A stretch of DNA of 64,000 nt from Agaricus subrufescens (Eukaryota; Basidiomycota; Agaricomycetes; Agaricales; Agaricaceae). Numbering within the stretch: the first letter of the stretch is position 1; each line of letters begins with the position of its first letter. Of this stretch, positions 1 through 10,611 are shown in pieces. Where the stretch lies: contig CM057067.1 of NCBI GenBank assembly GCA_029945375.1, forward strand, positions 1,612,001 to 1,676,000, read 5' to 3'. The translations under genes and the position numbers were made by a program. The notes beneath the pieces were generated by a model. That model was not told the DNA's origin. It ran no database searches and was given only the letters and a program-made list of their open reading frames with translations.

Positions 1-1572
1 CCAGTGAGAGAGTGCGATGGATTTGGGGCCGATGATGGAGAGAGCAGGGTCAGCCTCAGGCTCCTCCGGGGGTAGACTATCGCCGTAGTCGGGACTTTTG
101 CGTAGAGTGACGGGAATGGCGTGGACTAATGCTTCGAGACGCTCTGTCCCTTCCTTCGGTGCGATAGGCTTTCCCCACCAACTGTACTGCTCGGTATCGT
201 TGTCGGCGAGTTTACATACAGCAGCGAGTAGGGTGGCGTTGTAATACCCTTGGTTCAACTCCAGCAGCCACGCAAGGTCCGCCCATCCATCGACACCTCG
301 CAAGTCTTGCAACTGAGATCTTCGGGGCAAGAGACCATTCAATGCCCTCCCAAGGAATTTATGATCGTAGAATTTATCGGTATCATCTCTACGGATGGCT
401 TCGACGATGAGAGAGTGAATAGCGGATTGCCAAGGAACGGCGCCAGAGTTTGTCGCATGTTGCATGATATTGTATAGATGCCACTTCTCGTTTTCCGTGG
501 CATGGGCTTGCATATAGGAACGAAATTCCGCGCCAGGCATGACCTTGATGTAGCTGGTTAAATGCTCGAGGTTGCCCAGTTCTCTCGTCCTCGTCATCTG
601 GAGGACCTCGGGAGTATTGAGGATCTCCCCCATCGTGAACAACCGATTACCCCAGGGGCAATCAATGCCAGTATGGTCACAGTCTTCGACGTGGCAGAAG
701 ACTACTACACGCCTCGCTAGCCGGAAGATGTCTGCCAGCCGACCGAGTTCGGTCTCTCTCTCCCTTCTGACCTCTTGTTCGTCTTGAAGTTTTTCGTCGG
801 AAAGGCAAAATTCATCTAACCAGATAAACTCGATACCGTCTTGCGTGCCAGGAATCGTCGTCCTAGCGCGGGCATATTCATCGAGTAAAGCCAGCGCGAC
901 CGTCTGGCGGTCTCGGAGACTGTATTTCCGTTTTCCGTTTGGTAGAGTCTCCACTTGGGAGTCCAGACGGTAGCCCGAGTCGGGAATAAGAACTTCTGCA
1001 CTGCTCATAGCGTAGCTGATCGCTATATAGCCGGACTGCCGAATGTCGTCTTTTAAGGACTTGACATTTCCAGTCTTGGTGTCGTCCAACTTCGCCTCAT
1101 TTCCCTTCTTTCGATCCCAAGCATTCCTCACTTGCGTCTGAGATATAATTTCGGTTCCGCGGAATTCCACCTTCAACAACCACTGAGGTCTGCTGTTTGT
1201 AACCTCGTACTTTCCCTTCCTGGGAACCCGGCCTTCGCCTTGCTTGACCACAGATGACGGAGACACTAGTAAGCCCGCATCCGGAGTGTTAGCCTCCTCG
1301 ACCGCCCATAAGAGCCGTTTAGGCAAGTGATCCTTCGCAGATTTTGGTGGATGAACCATGAAGATGTAGATGGGATTTAAGACTATGGCGAAAAATAGGC
1401 GAAGGAGATTGGCGAAAATATGCAAGCGACTTGTGGGTTCGCTGGCAAACCAGAGAGGGCCTTTCACTCCGTCATCCTCTCGAAAGAGGCGCCTAGGCCG
1501 TACATGGTTTATGAATATGCGCCAGGATTCGGCGATACCGGGCACTTCCTCATCCTCTGGCTCGAGTGACAT
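1..1572 (-). CDS. A1: HET-domain-like membrane protein, family A (partial, runs off the left edge)
   Basis: Open frame from the ATG at 1572 to base 1 without a stop; 524 codons are present, so about 225 C-terminal residues lie outside the window. It aligns end to end with the five complete family A genes here. Visible blocks: N-terminal RPRRLFRED, a hydrophobic stretch around residues 50-66, then the HET-like core with GYIAISYAMSSAE, FIWLDEFCLSDE and ELGRLADIFRLARRVVVFCH. HET domains are known from fungal heterokaryon-incompatibility proteins; the assignment here is by motif resemblance only. The start is supported by an apparent 5'-leader intron (1582-1639) whose acceptor lies ten bases upstream of the ATG. 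By sequence it is closest to A3 (46802-49015), sharing for example VLIPDS/ALIPDS and NGKRKY. Function is unknown. Confidence 0.75.
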   Translation of the reverse strand, partial: MSLEPEDEEVPGIAESWRIFINHVRPRRLFREDDGVKGPLWFASEPTSRLHIFANLLRLFFAIVLNPIYIFMVHPPKSAKDHLPKRLLWAVEEANTPDAGLLVSPSSVVKQGEGRVPRKGKYEVTNSRPQWLLKVEFRGTEIISQTQVRNAWDRKKGNEAKLDDTKTGNVKSLKDDIRQSGYIAISYAMSSAEVLIPDSGYRLDSQVETLPNGKRKYSLRDRQTVALALLDEYARARTTIPGTQDGIEFIWLDEFCLSDEKLQDEQEVRRERETELGRLADIFRLARRVVVFCHVEDCDHTGIDCPWGNRLFTMGEILNTPEVLQMTRTRELGNLEHLTSYIKVMPGAEFRSYMQAHATENEKWHLYNIMQHATNSGAVPWQSAIHSLIVEAIRRDDTDKFYDHKFLGRALNGLLPRRSQLQDLRGVDGWADLAWLLELNQGYYNATLLAAVCKLADNDTEQYSWWGKPIAPKEGTERLEALVHAIPVTLRKSPDYGDSLPPEEPEADPALSIIGPKSIALSHW

Positions 1573-1581
1573 TTTGCCTGC

Positions 1582-1705
1582 CTGAATAAAAAAAAATGGT
1601 AGGTCTAACGTATGGGATAGGAGTTGGTATCGACGTTACCTTGGGGTGTCCGCAAAAGGACGTTGAGAAGAAGGAGATGCATTCAACTCTCGACTTCTTT
1701 ATATA
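1582..1705 (-). promoter_or_regulatory. A1 promoter and 5'-leader intron
   Basis: On the minus strand a TATATAAAG box lies at 1705-1697. Below it is a GT-AG intron, donor AAG|GTAACG at 1639 and acceptor TTCAG ending at 1582, just upstream of the ATG at 1572. The same leader-intron layout occurs at all six family A genes. No transcript evidence is available. Confidence 0.5.
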
Positions 1706-2961
1706 TGAAGGAAAAAATAGAAACAAGAATTGGAGTGACAGTCATCGGTTCTATGGTTAGCGACACCTAAACACCACCCGCGCATCAAGGAGCGCCAGTG
1801 AAACACCTCCGAAATGACCCAACCCAAAGTTCTGGCTGTGGACGCCTTTATCGGGGATACCGTAAGTGGCAGGGTTACTGGCTAGAAACGAACCTATACA
1901 CTACCTATGTAGTATATTCAATTAACTCCGTTCAGGGAATTCTTTTCCAACGGCCTGCGAGTAATACACGTCTTTGAAAACGGGTACATTTTCAAACCCG
2001 CGAGTACCGCGATTGATAAGAAGGCTTCGTTTCTTTGCGGAGTTCGAAGGTTGGTCAGATGATTGAATGAACATGCATGAGCATTTTGACAGTTGGGTAG
2101 GGTTTGGGTTCCTGGCTTATCAATTGATTTGTAATGACGCCGGATCAATATAGTTCATTGTTTGAAGGGTGGGCGAAGGGCAAGCTGACACCTTGGATTT
2201 GCGATCCGTTGTTGGATGCTGATACATATAAGATGAGTCTTCGTACAGGCCAATATGAGAGAGCACGATTGACCTGGTGCAGTGACTGGGTTGGGAGATA
2301 AAGTTTGGTATGTGAGCTCCAATATCCAGGGAGCCCAGCTATATGGGTGAAAGCATTTGGCGACTCGGGACGCGTTATGAGCATATTGAATGAGCAGCAA
2401 TCATTGATCACAACTTCGAGCGGTCTATTTCCGGTCTATTGCTGAATCAGACACATCACATCACATCACGACAACCCCCCGCTCCCCATCACTAGCCTTA
2501 TCGACGTGCTAGTTTTAGTTTTAACAACAATCGCACTGAGTCATGAGTACGAGTAAGCAACTGCCTAAAGGACTCGACTCAGGCCTATATGAGTGCCCGA
2601 CAAGTTCTGCGCAGACGTGGAGCAACAGGTATGTGGCACGAGAAACTTGTGGCGTTCGCGTTGCTTCGGCCCCCTGGAAGCACTTTTGGAGCCTGGATCG
2701 GTGTTGTCCGTAACAGTTTCTATCAGTAAGAACTTATGAATTATCCGATCATGGGAACTACCCGAGGAGGTATGCAGCGGTCTATAGAAAGATCTAGAAT
2801 CCTTGGACATAAGTTATGGCACTTCGAGAGAGGGTCGCGAACGGAATCAATTTGTACTGTAGTTATTTAGGACATCTGCATCAACGGCTGTGGGAAACCT
2901 CCGCCCTCCTCGCCGTAACTTTGTTTCCGACTCTTTCATTGATCATTGACTATTTCGCAAA
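1706..2961. other. Intergenic, no gene recognised
   Basis: Short ORFs on both strands here have no recognisable similarity and no paralogue in the window. A short acatcacatcacatcac simple repeat lies near 2455-2470. Confidence 0.4.
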
Positions 2962-3544
2962 ATGCTGTTGCCAGTGAGTGGAAATTCTCCCCTCGTCTCT
3001 CAGGCTGATATGAGACGCCCTATGATATCTCACTAGTCATACTTCCCCGCATTCTTTACAAGTGGCTGCTGCATCGTTGGTGCTATCCTGAACGAATTGA
3101 GGTCGATACCTGTGTCTGACCACATAGCGGAGTGAGCAAAGTATAGTCCCTCTAAATCTATATCCCCCTCATACCAGGCTATCAGGGCTGCACTTTTTCT
3201 CCTCTACAGTGGGGTACTGATCCGACGGGGAAGTAACAACTCTCAAGACGGTACCTCCGGGGAAGACAACTGGGGAGATGGAATAGCGGGAGCTCTCGGT
3301 CAGTCTTTGGTTAACATGCTACCTGTTCCAATGCTGACCACACAATATAGCCGCTTCTCTTATTCTCTTCTTATTCTCCCTTCCCCGTCTCAATAAGGGC
3401 CCTGTACCAGCGGCGCTCTTCGCAAGCACTGCTGCGTATTACGCGTATTTCGCAGTTATTACATTTGGCAGTGATGATTCTGCAACGGGGGTCAGCCAGG
3501 ACCCAATCTCCGGGTCAGGGAGTGCTGCATTCGTTGCAGGCTAG
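2962..3544 (+). CDS. C1: small four-exon multi-pass membrane protein
   Basis: Model join(2962..2973,3037..3131,3186..3298,3351..3544), 137 residues. The first exon is only MLLP. All introns are GT-AG and short (63, 54 and 52 nt) and every junction keeps frame. The strongest support is C2 at 5502-6069, which has the same exon phases, an identical 95-nt second exon length and matching protein blocks: PAFFTS.CC, RS.PVSD, YSGVLIR, AASL.L, KGPVP.AL. About four hydrophobic segments are visible (roughly residues 6-20, 38-50, 75-88, 92-112), with a Gly/Asp/Asn-rich loop between the second and third. I do not recognise the family. C1 and C2 lie between A1 and A2 but on the opposite strand. Confidence 0.65.
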
Positions 3545-5501
3545 AAAAGCTGACTCATAATATCGGGTCTGTCATATAAGGTTGTATATATTATAATCTG
3601 AACCAGCTCTAGTCATGCAGTTGGCGACTAATGTATTATTCATTCATCCTTGAGCCAACTGGAATACCATCCGCTCCCGGTGCTGAAAGTTGATCTACGG
3701 CGCGTTAGAATTGTGAACGTGATGACGACGATGGTCATCATCATGTCAAATGTATCATGGTTAGAGGGAATCGGGAATCGATCGAGCGAATTTATCGCCT
3801 ATCACTCTCATCTTCATCACCTCCTCTGATCATCAATCAGAGAAGAAGGGGGGCAAACCCTCGGTGTAAGCCTGTGTCAGTGTTTCGTTTCATGTGAAGT
3901 AAAAAAATCAAAATTTGTTAGCGTAGCCCCAAACCTGCCACAGCAAGCGCATGTCCAGCATCTATTTCGGAATAGTATTACTGTCATGTTTGGGTGGAAA
4001 TTAGCTCAGACGTTCTTGATGTAGCCAAACCCATACTTAGTCTAGATACATCACGAAGCGGAAGCTCATAATCATTGTATCAGCAAATCCGTGAAACGAA
4101 AGGAAGCAATAAGAGCAAAGTCACATTAACGAGGATTGAAAAAAGAAAAAAAATACGAACGATACTGGTTCGCATGTCAGATGTGGTCATTCGAGCTATT
4201 TACGCGCAATAGGGGAAGGAACGTTCAATTTTGAGCTAACGCGAACAGGGGTTAATAGATCCACCACCACCACTGCTTGACTGCTATTGTTGCCTTAGCC
4301 TCCTTTAAATTCTTGTCCAGAAGCACGCATGCAATGCTACTTCTAGCCAGAACACTAGTAAGCGTAGAGTGACGAAACGCGTAGCTGTAGAAGCGTAACT
4401 ATACGTGATGCCTTGGGAAAGAATAGTCGACCCTTCAAGCTTCAAGCTTCGAGGTTTATACTAGAATGCTTCGAGTTTTGACATTAATTGTTCCAAACCT
4501 AGAAGCCTCGACGGTCATTAAGGTCGATTATTAGCAAAAGCCAATAGACTAATGCCAGTTACTACATAGGATTTTCGCTGGTCCGCCGCTGGTTGCTAAT
4601 CTTTCTTGTGCATTGAGACCCTGAAGAACACCAGTGGTTAGAGACATACGTGGAGGGCAAGACATTGTGCACTTATGAACCCCTAAAATAAATCGTATTG
4701 TGATGAACACAATTCAAACTTGAGGAAACAGATAAATAGATTGACGTTGAGCGCTGTGTTGTTAAGCCCGACACAGCTACGATAAAGCCGATCAAATGAC
4801 AAAGTCCAAAACGACGGTCCACAAACTGTCGGAGAATACCGAGTCGGTAACATGCATAGCTCAGAGCTCGATTAAAATTAGTTTGGAAGTAGAAGTAGGT
4901 TGAACTTCACATTGTCAGAGGTTTCAGAATGCTGTTACTGATAGGGAGGGCTGTTCTCGTTCTTTAGTTTGTCTTGTGGGAGCCGGTAGGGTGTTGAGGG
5001 TTGATGTGATGGTGCAGTGGGATAAGCCGTTTGCCTATTAAAGACGGTGTCCCTAGCTGCCAGATTAGTGACGGGCCAGGGAACTGAAGCTCCAGGGTTT
5101 GATGAGGACGAAGCAGCACTTCTCGGATTTAGGACCTACCACAGGGTACTACAGATACCACGTTTCCTGGAGAAAACCAATTCCCGAGCACAGAGGCTTA
5201 AAGGTGAGGACGGTTCGCTGGTAAGCAAGTCTAGAATCGGATACATCATGGCGCGATTGCTCATAATCATTGGGATCACTGATTTTAGTTTCAGCGATGA
5301 TTTCGTTCGGTTCTGAGTTACTCAGTCATGCGGGTAGAAGTCCGTGAGTAAAGATCTGTCTCGTATTGTTGCATTAAACACAGGGGCATCATGGACACAT
5401 CTGACATCCGCATTACCTGCTGTGAGAACGAAGTGAGGAACTGTCCCCCCCACTGCTAGCTTATTTTCAACCTACCAGTGACCTGCTCTTAGTTTCTCCA
5501 T
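3545..5501. other. Intergenic, no gene recognised
   Basis: AT-rich spacer between C1 and C2. An ORF at 5047-5316 (89 codons) has no recognisable features. A small ttcaagc direct repeat occurs near 4434-4448. Nothing else could be supported. Confidence 0.4.
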
Positions 5502-6069
5502 ATGCTATTACCAGTAAGTTATCACTCTCTTGCTCGTCACTCATGAGGCTGATATGCGGTGGTCAATAAACTCTCGCCAGCTCTCCTATCCTGCATTTTT
5601 TACAAGCGCCTGCTGTGTTATTGGTACCTTTGTGAATAAGATGAGATCGATGCCTGTGTCCGATAATATACTACCGTGAGCAGAATATCGGTGCTTAGAA
5701 CTTATGGTTCGCTCATATCCTGTCAGAGCCGCTGTAGTTCTTTTTTACAGTGGAGTGCTCATTCGACAGGATGATAATAATTCAGGTAATAGCAACTTAG
5801 GGGATGGTGTCTCGGGGGCGTTTGGTGAGCCTCTTATTGTGAATTTCAACCTTTCTTTTGAAGCTGACCGCGGTATAACAGCTGCATCTCTTGTTCTTCT
5901 CTTACTCTCTTTACCTCGAGCCCATAAAGGTCCTGTACCAGTGGCCTTGTTCGCCGTAACTGTCGCATTTTATGCAAGTTACCTACCGCTGGATCTGGGA
6001 CTAGCGGCTAAAGCAATCGAAAAACTGGCGTTCGGCACTGTGGAGAACGCCCCATCTATGGGAGCTTAG
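5502..6069 (+). CDS. C2: small four-exon multi-pass membrane protein, paralogue of C1
   Basis: Model join(5502..5513,5581..5675,5727..5824,5882..6069), 130 residues. The long open frame at 5704-6069 is misleading because it reads through the third intron (5825-5881, GTGAGC...ACAG); the true gene begins upstream with the four-residue exon MLLP. Introns are 67, 51 and 57 nt. Compared with C1 the N-terminal half is well conserved, the hydrophilic loop is shorter, and the last ~25 residues differ completely. Several hydrophobic segments predict a small integral membrane protein. Family and function are unknown. It is the tandem copy of C1, 2.5 kb downstream on the same strand. Confidence 0.65.
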
Positions 6070-6677
6070 GAAGCTGATCCCCTTGTTGAAATTTTGACTC
6101 CCGAGTCGCTACTTGGTTTATGAGCAAAAATGATGGTGACCATAATAACGTACATATGCTTGTATGGGGGGTCAATAAGGCAAAAGTATACTATAAGGCT
6201 TGTGATCATCCTCATTGTTAATATCATCATTGGATTAGGTAGCTGTAGGGGTAAACCTTGAGTATCAGTTTGAACTAACGTTTCGTATCGGGCAAAAAAA
6301 TTATCCAAAAATAGGTATTTATCGGTTATTCTAAAGATAGTACTAACTCCATGGACATCTTGAAGCTTTGCCTTGACTTTCGTTTCACTTGCTATACAAG
6401 TATGGCTGAAAAAGCACCTCACACGCACTGAACTGTAGTTACGCTTGCCAATTTGAGCTATCAGAATCAAGTCGATACCTATACTAGATTATGTGTACAT
6501 TGTAAAGTGGCACAAGCTTATCCAGTTAGAGTCTTAGCTAAAAGAGGGTAAGTTTACAAAACGAAAAATAAACAGTAAAAACACAGTAGTATTACTCGAA
6601 AGAGTTCTGTGGCGAGAAAACAATAGAAAAGAGAAGAGCGGCCGTTCACCAATCGAAGAATCTTTAGCCGTATTTTA
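6070..6677. other. Intergenic between convergent C2 and A2
   Basis: 3' flanks of C2 (plus) and A2 (minus). AT-rich, no convincing gene; the minus-strand ORFs here look like chance open frames. Confidence 0.4.
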
Positions 6678-8918
6678 TCAAAAATCGATCTGCTTATCGG
6701 AAAGAAGGGGAGAAGAAAGAAGGTTGGACATGAGTGTGTGCGCTTGACCTGGCGGTTCAGAGCGACTACCGACATATACAGTGCCAGATTCTTCAGCCTG
6801 AGCTAATACGAATGGAGGTAGATTCACCATTCCCACTTTGACAGCCGTCGTCGCCTTGACTTCCTTTTCATTCCTGTCCAGAAGCATACACGTAATGCCA
6901 CTTCCATGGATGGCAAGAGCTATCAGCCCATTAGGCCGTTTTGTTACGGCCGTTCTGGTCATCACTCCAGTCCGAAGGTCGATGAGTGTGAGGGCATAAG
7001 GGAGGGGTTGGGATCCTGGATGATTATGGATCGCTTGAGGGATGTCCCACTGTGGGATCAACTGGCGTGCGCCCCATTCGACTGGGATCTCTTCAAATGT
7101 TGGATCCTGTGTCCGCAACCAACAGTAAACGTCGCCGCCACCTTGAATAGTGTGATCCTCAATCGCAACCCAGACATTCTTTTCAATGAATACCGTTCCG
7201 ACGAGTAATTCGAGGAGGACATATAGCAGGGTAAAGATGTATAGCAAGGCGAATCCAGCCAGGGGGTTGGCGGCGCCTAAGATGATAAAAGAAATTATGA
7301 GAAGCACGATGTATATTCCGATGGCCCACCGCTTGAGACTCCTCATCTCGCGGTTGTGGTAGAGACCAGCGGAGTCACGCTGTAACCACTCAGTGAGGGT
7401 TACTGATTTAGGGCCGACAATAGAGAGGATAGGCTCTGAGGGCCGGTCAGGAGTTCTGCGGAACGTAACTGGAATTGCGTGGACCAACGCCTCAAGACGC
7501 TCTGTCCCTTCTTTCGGTGAGATAGGTTTTCCCCACCACCTGTACTCTTCAACGTTGCTGTCGGCAAGCTTACACACAGCGGCAAGCAGGGCAGCGTTAT
7601 AATATCCTTGGTTTAGCTCCAACAACCACGCCAGGTCAGCCCAGCCACTGATGCCTCGTAGGTCCTCAAGCTGAGACCGCCGAGGTAAGAGGCCGTTCAA
7701 GGCTTTCCCGAGGAAATTATGAGCAAGGAAGTTGTCAGCTTCATCCCGTCGGATAGCCTCCACAACGAGAGAATGGATGGCAGATTGCCAAGGAACCGCG
7801 CCAGAGTTCGTGGCGTGTTGCATAATGTTATACAGATGCCAATATTTCGCCTCCGCAGCACAGGCTTGCATGTCAGAGCGGAATTCTGAACCGGGTATGG
7901 TGGTGATAAAGCTAGAGAGCCGCTTTTGATCGTTATACTCCCTAGTCCTCGTCATTTGGAGCACCTCAGGGGTGTAGAGGATCTCGCCCAGAGTGAACAA
8001 CCGATTAGTCCAAGGACAATGAACCCCAGTATGGTCACAGTCTTCGACATGGCAGAAGACGACAACACGCCCGGCACCTCGGAAAATGTCTGCCAATTGT
8101 CCGACTTCGTTATCTCTCTCTTTCCTGATCGCTTGCTCTCCCTGCGTCGAATCATCAGAGAGACAAAATTCATCCAGCCAGATGAATTCAGAGCCATCCT
8201 GTTTACCGCCGATAGTCTTTCTGGCGCAGGCATAGTCGTCGAGTAGAGCCTGTGAAATATGCCGCCTGTTGCGATAGCTGTATTTCTGCTTCCCACCTGG
8301 TGGAATCTCCGGTTGCGGCTCAAGGCTACGGCCAGTTTCGAGAAAGAGCACCTCAGCGCTGCGCATAGAGTAGCTGATTGCTGTATAACCCGATTGCTGG
8401 ATCTGCTTTCGTAAGGAGGAGCCAGTCGGCGAGCCTTTCGGCTTCAAACCATCGCCTTTCTCTCGCTCCCACTCGTATCTCACCTGTCTCTGAGAGACAA
8501 TTTCGGTCCCCTGGAACTGTACCTCCAATAGCCACTTCGGCTTATTGCCAGAGACAGCGTATTGTCCCGTGGAGGCGTCTTTGGATCTACCATCCGAGTC
8601 CCCGATCAAAGAACCTGGAGATTGCAGTAAGACTGCGTCCGGAGTTTTGGCCCATTCAATAGACCACAAAAGTCGTTTTATAATATCCCTTTCAAAAGAC
8701 CTGGACGTGTGAGGGATAAAGATGTAGATAAAGTTCAAAAATATGGCAAAGAATAGGCGAAGGCAGTTCGCGAAGATATGGAGGGAGCTCGTTGGTTTGC
8801 TACCGAACCAGAGGGGTCCTTTCACGCCCTTGTCCTCTCGGAAGAGGCGCCTGGGTTGCACGTTGGTAATGAATATACTCCAGGACTTGGCGAGACCGGG
8901 ATAGTCTTCAGACGGCAT
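6678..8918 (-). CDS. A2: HET-domain-like membrane protein, family A (complete)
   Basis: Single coding exon, 746 residues. Features in order: conserved N-terminal block with QPRRLFRED (21-29); hydrophobic stretch 53-69; WLLEVQFQGTE (129-139); HET-like core 177-315 with GYTAISYSMRSAE (motif 1-like), FIWLDEFCLSDD (motif 2-like) and EVGQLADIFRGAGRVVVFCH (motif 3-like); a conserved cluster C289, H290, C294, H296, C301; a helical block GWADLAWLLELNQ (425-437); two predicted membrane helices near 531-549 and 552-574; and a C-terminal domain with GSGITCMLLDRN. HET domains are known in fungal non-self recognition; that role here is inference. The ATG directly follows a leader-intron acceptor, which fixes the start. 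Closest relative in the window is A4. B1 lies upstream on the same strand. Confidence 0.8.
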   Translation of the reverse strand: MPSEDYPGLAKSWSIFITNVQPRRLFREDKGVKGPLWFGSKPTSSLHIFANCLRLFFAIFLNFIYIFIPHTSRSFERDIIKRLLWSIEWAKTPDAVLLQSPGSLIGDSDGRSKDASTGQYAVSGNKPKWLLEVQFQGTEIVSQRQVRYEWEREKGDGLKPKGSPTGSSLRKQIQQSGYTAISYSMRSAEVLFLETGRSLEPQPEIPPGGKQKYSYRNRRHISQALLDDYACARKTIGGKQDGSEFIWLDEFCLSDDSTQGEQAIRKERDNEVGQLADIFRGAGRVVVFCHVEDCDHTGVHCPWTNRLFTLGEILYTPEVLQMTRTREYNDQKRLSSFITTIPGSEFRSDMQACAAEAKYWHLYNIMQHATNSGAVPWQSAIHSLVVEAIRRDEADNFLAHNFLGKALNGLLPRRSQLEDLRGISGWADLAWLLELNQGYYNAALLAAVCKLADSNVEEYRWWGKPISPKEGTERLEALVHAIPVTFRRTPDRPSEPILSIVGPKSVTLTEWLQRDSAGLYHNREMRSLKRWAIGIYIVLLIISFIILGAANPLAGFALLYIFTLLYVLLELLVGTVFIEKNVWVAIEDHTIQGGGDVYCWLRTQDPTFEEIPVEWGARQLIPQWDIPQAIHNHPGSQPLPYALTLIDLRTGVMTRTAVTKRPNGLIALAIHGSGITCMLLDRNEKEVKATTAVKVGMVNLPPFVLAQAEESGTVYVGSRSEPPGQAHTLMSNLLSSPLLSDKQIDF

Positions 8919-9071
8919 CTACAGATGATGAAAAATATCAACTTAATATTTCATCAAAATACAAGCAAGGCGCTGGTAGGAACATACCTTCAGGGGGGGT
9001 AAAAGATATCGCTAAGAAGGGACGAAAGAATGGGGAGATACGTCGAGGCGTCCAGGGGTGCCTTATTTAAA
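8919..9071 (-). promoter_or_regulatory. A2 promoter and 5'-leader intron
   Basis: Minus-strand GT-AG intron 8987-8919 (69 nt), donor GAAG|GTATGTT and acceptor CTGTAG immediately followed by the ATG. An AT-rich TTTAAATAAGG element at 9071-9061 is a candidate TATA box. Confidence 0.5.
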
Positions 9072-10611
9072 TGTCGAGGTCAAATACCCGGAATGGACAA
9101 GGACTCGAAAGCTCATAAGATTCTACCGTACTTTCATGGCAGCGCAATTAAGTTTGATCGCGTCGGGATGCTCTGAGAACCGTGGAAGCATATCCATGCC
9201 TTCGAGTTAGTTTGGTGGCTCGATATGACGGTCATCAGACGTCAAACTGGTTAACAACAATTCCCCCAGAAAATGTCAAATTAGTCGAAGCTTGATCTGA
9301 AAACTGTTGCCTGTCCTGGTCTCACGACTGCCCAATTTATCTAAAAAAAAATGGACAATAGGTCTGTCATAGTAAGATATGGCCGGTTGGATTGTTTTTC
9401 GCAAAGTTCTAAAGTCTTGAAATTTTGTCCTCGAAAATAGATCAGGCCGTCCAGGCCTCCACTAGTCCTAAGCTTGGCAGCCTTAGACTAATTCGTTAAC
9501 CTCGGGATCATGCCTTGGTAGGGGTCCCGATTCAGTAAAGGCGATTGCTATGGCACGTCGATCAAATGAGGCAATGCATGCATGTAGACTAGTCCATCCC
9601 AGGTAGTTAAGAGTTCAACCTCAAAAGGACGTCGATCAATTTTTTTTCGTTGATAGGCACAGGTGCTGATGCAGATGGTTCTCTATGGAATCGGGTAAAC
9701 GGTGTCGGTAGAAGCCTCGAGAAACCATATGCTATACCGACCTACCGGTATGAAACAGAAACACCGACGTAGACAGTATATGGGTACATGCGGAAGATGG
9801 AGTTAAATCAGGTATTCCGGGAGAAGGGTCAGGTACATCGGTCAAAAAACCGTCAAACTGTCATCCAAAATAAAACAAAACACAGTCAGGGTAGTCAGTT
9901 CTACTCACCTGATACATTAAAACTCCTGGGTGCCGTTAATTTCCCACAAATGACTCGGAGCGAGATCGGGAGGTTTTCAAGCATACTTTAAAACTTGACG
10001 ACGAAACTTAATCGATCCTGACCAGAACAAATTCCTTGTTTATCTCCTCCCATAGCCCACGGTCAGGCAGAGTTTCCTATTAGAAGAGCGATATACTTTG
10101 GGAACAAGGCGAGAGAAGTATTGTTTTAACCTGTTTGGTGAGTAGATGAATCAATGATGGACTAGTAATGTTTTTGTTTCAGTGCCTGGCAGAGTGACTC
10201 ACTAAATTGACGGGATTTTCATGTGCTCTTCTATTAACGACGTAGAACCAATGTCGAGATCGAACAGGTCCCGATTGGTGTTATTTAAAGAGTAAACAAA
10301 ATAAAACTTGAACAATTGACCCCGTGGAAGCCGCAGAATGATCGTATTTGTTTATGGACCCTTGATTGACGGACGTCACTCAGCCACAAGCTTCATCAGA
10401 GCCTCATTTTCTCGTTCAGACCCTGACGTCTGTGGGCAGCTGTACCGGCAGCGGCGGGTTCTTATGTAAATTCAGTAGAAAAATGAAAGTCACCGACTCA
10501 GGGATGAAAAAGATGGTTGAGCTTAAGTTGCAGTTATGAGCTTTTAAGTAAAATGATGAATTCCAATGAAGGACAGTGATGAATAGAACAACGTTTGAGC
10601 GCGGAGCGTTC
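9072..10611. other. Intergenic between B1 and A2
   Basis: No gene recognised. Upstream region of A2 and 3' flank of B1. A 67-codon ORF at 9788-9991 has no features that support it. Confidence 0.4.

Noticed and set aside
5704..6069. 121-codon ORF taken as a single-exon gene
   Set aside because: Comparison with C1 shows it reads through an intron and misses two upstream exons; replaced by the C2 model.
6066..6470. 134-codon minus ORF between C2 and A2
   Set aside because: No recognisable feature and it overlaps the 3' end of C2.
7952..8323. 123-codon minus ORF inside A2, and similar long frames antisense or out of frame in A3-A6 (for example 56691-57161)
   Set aside because: Shadows of the family A coding frame; they recur only where the A sequence is conserved.
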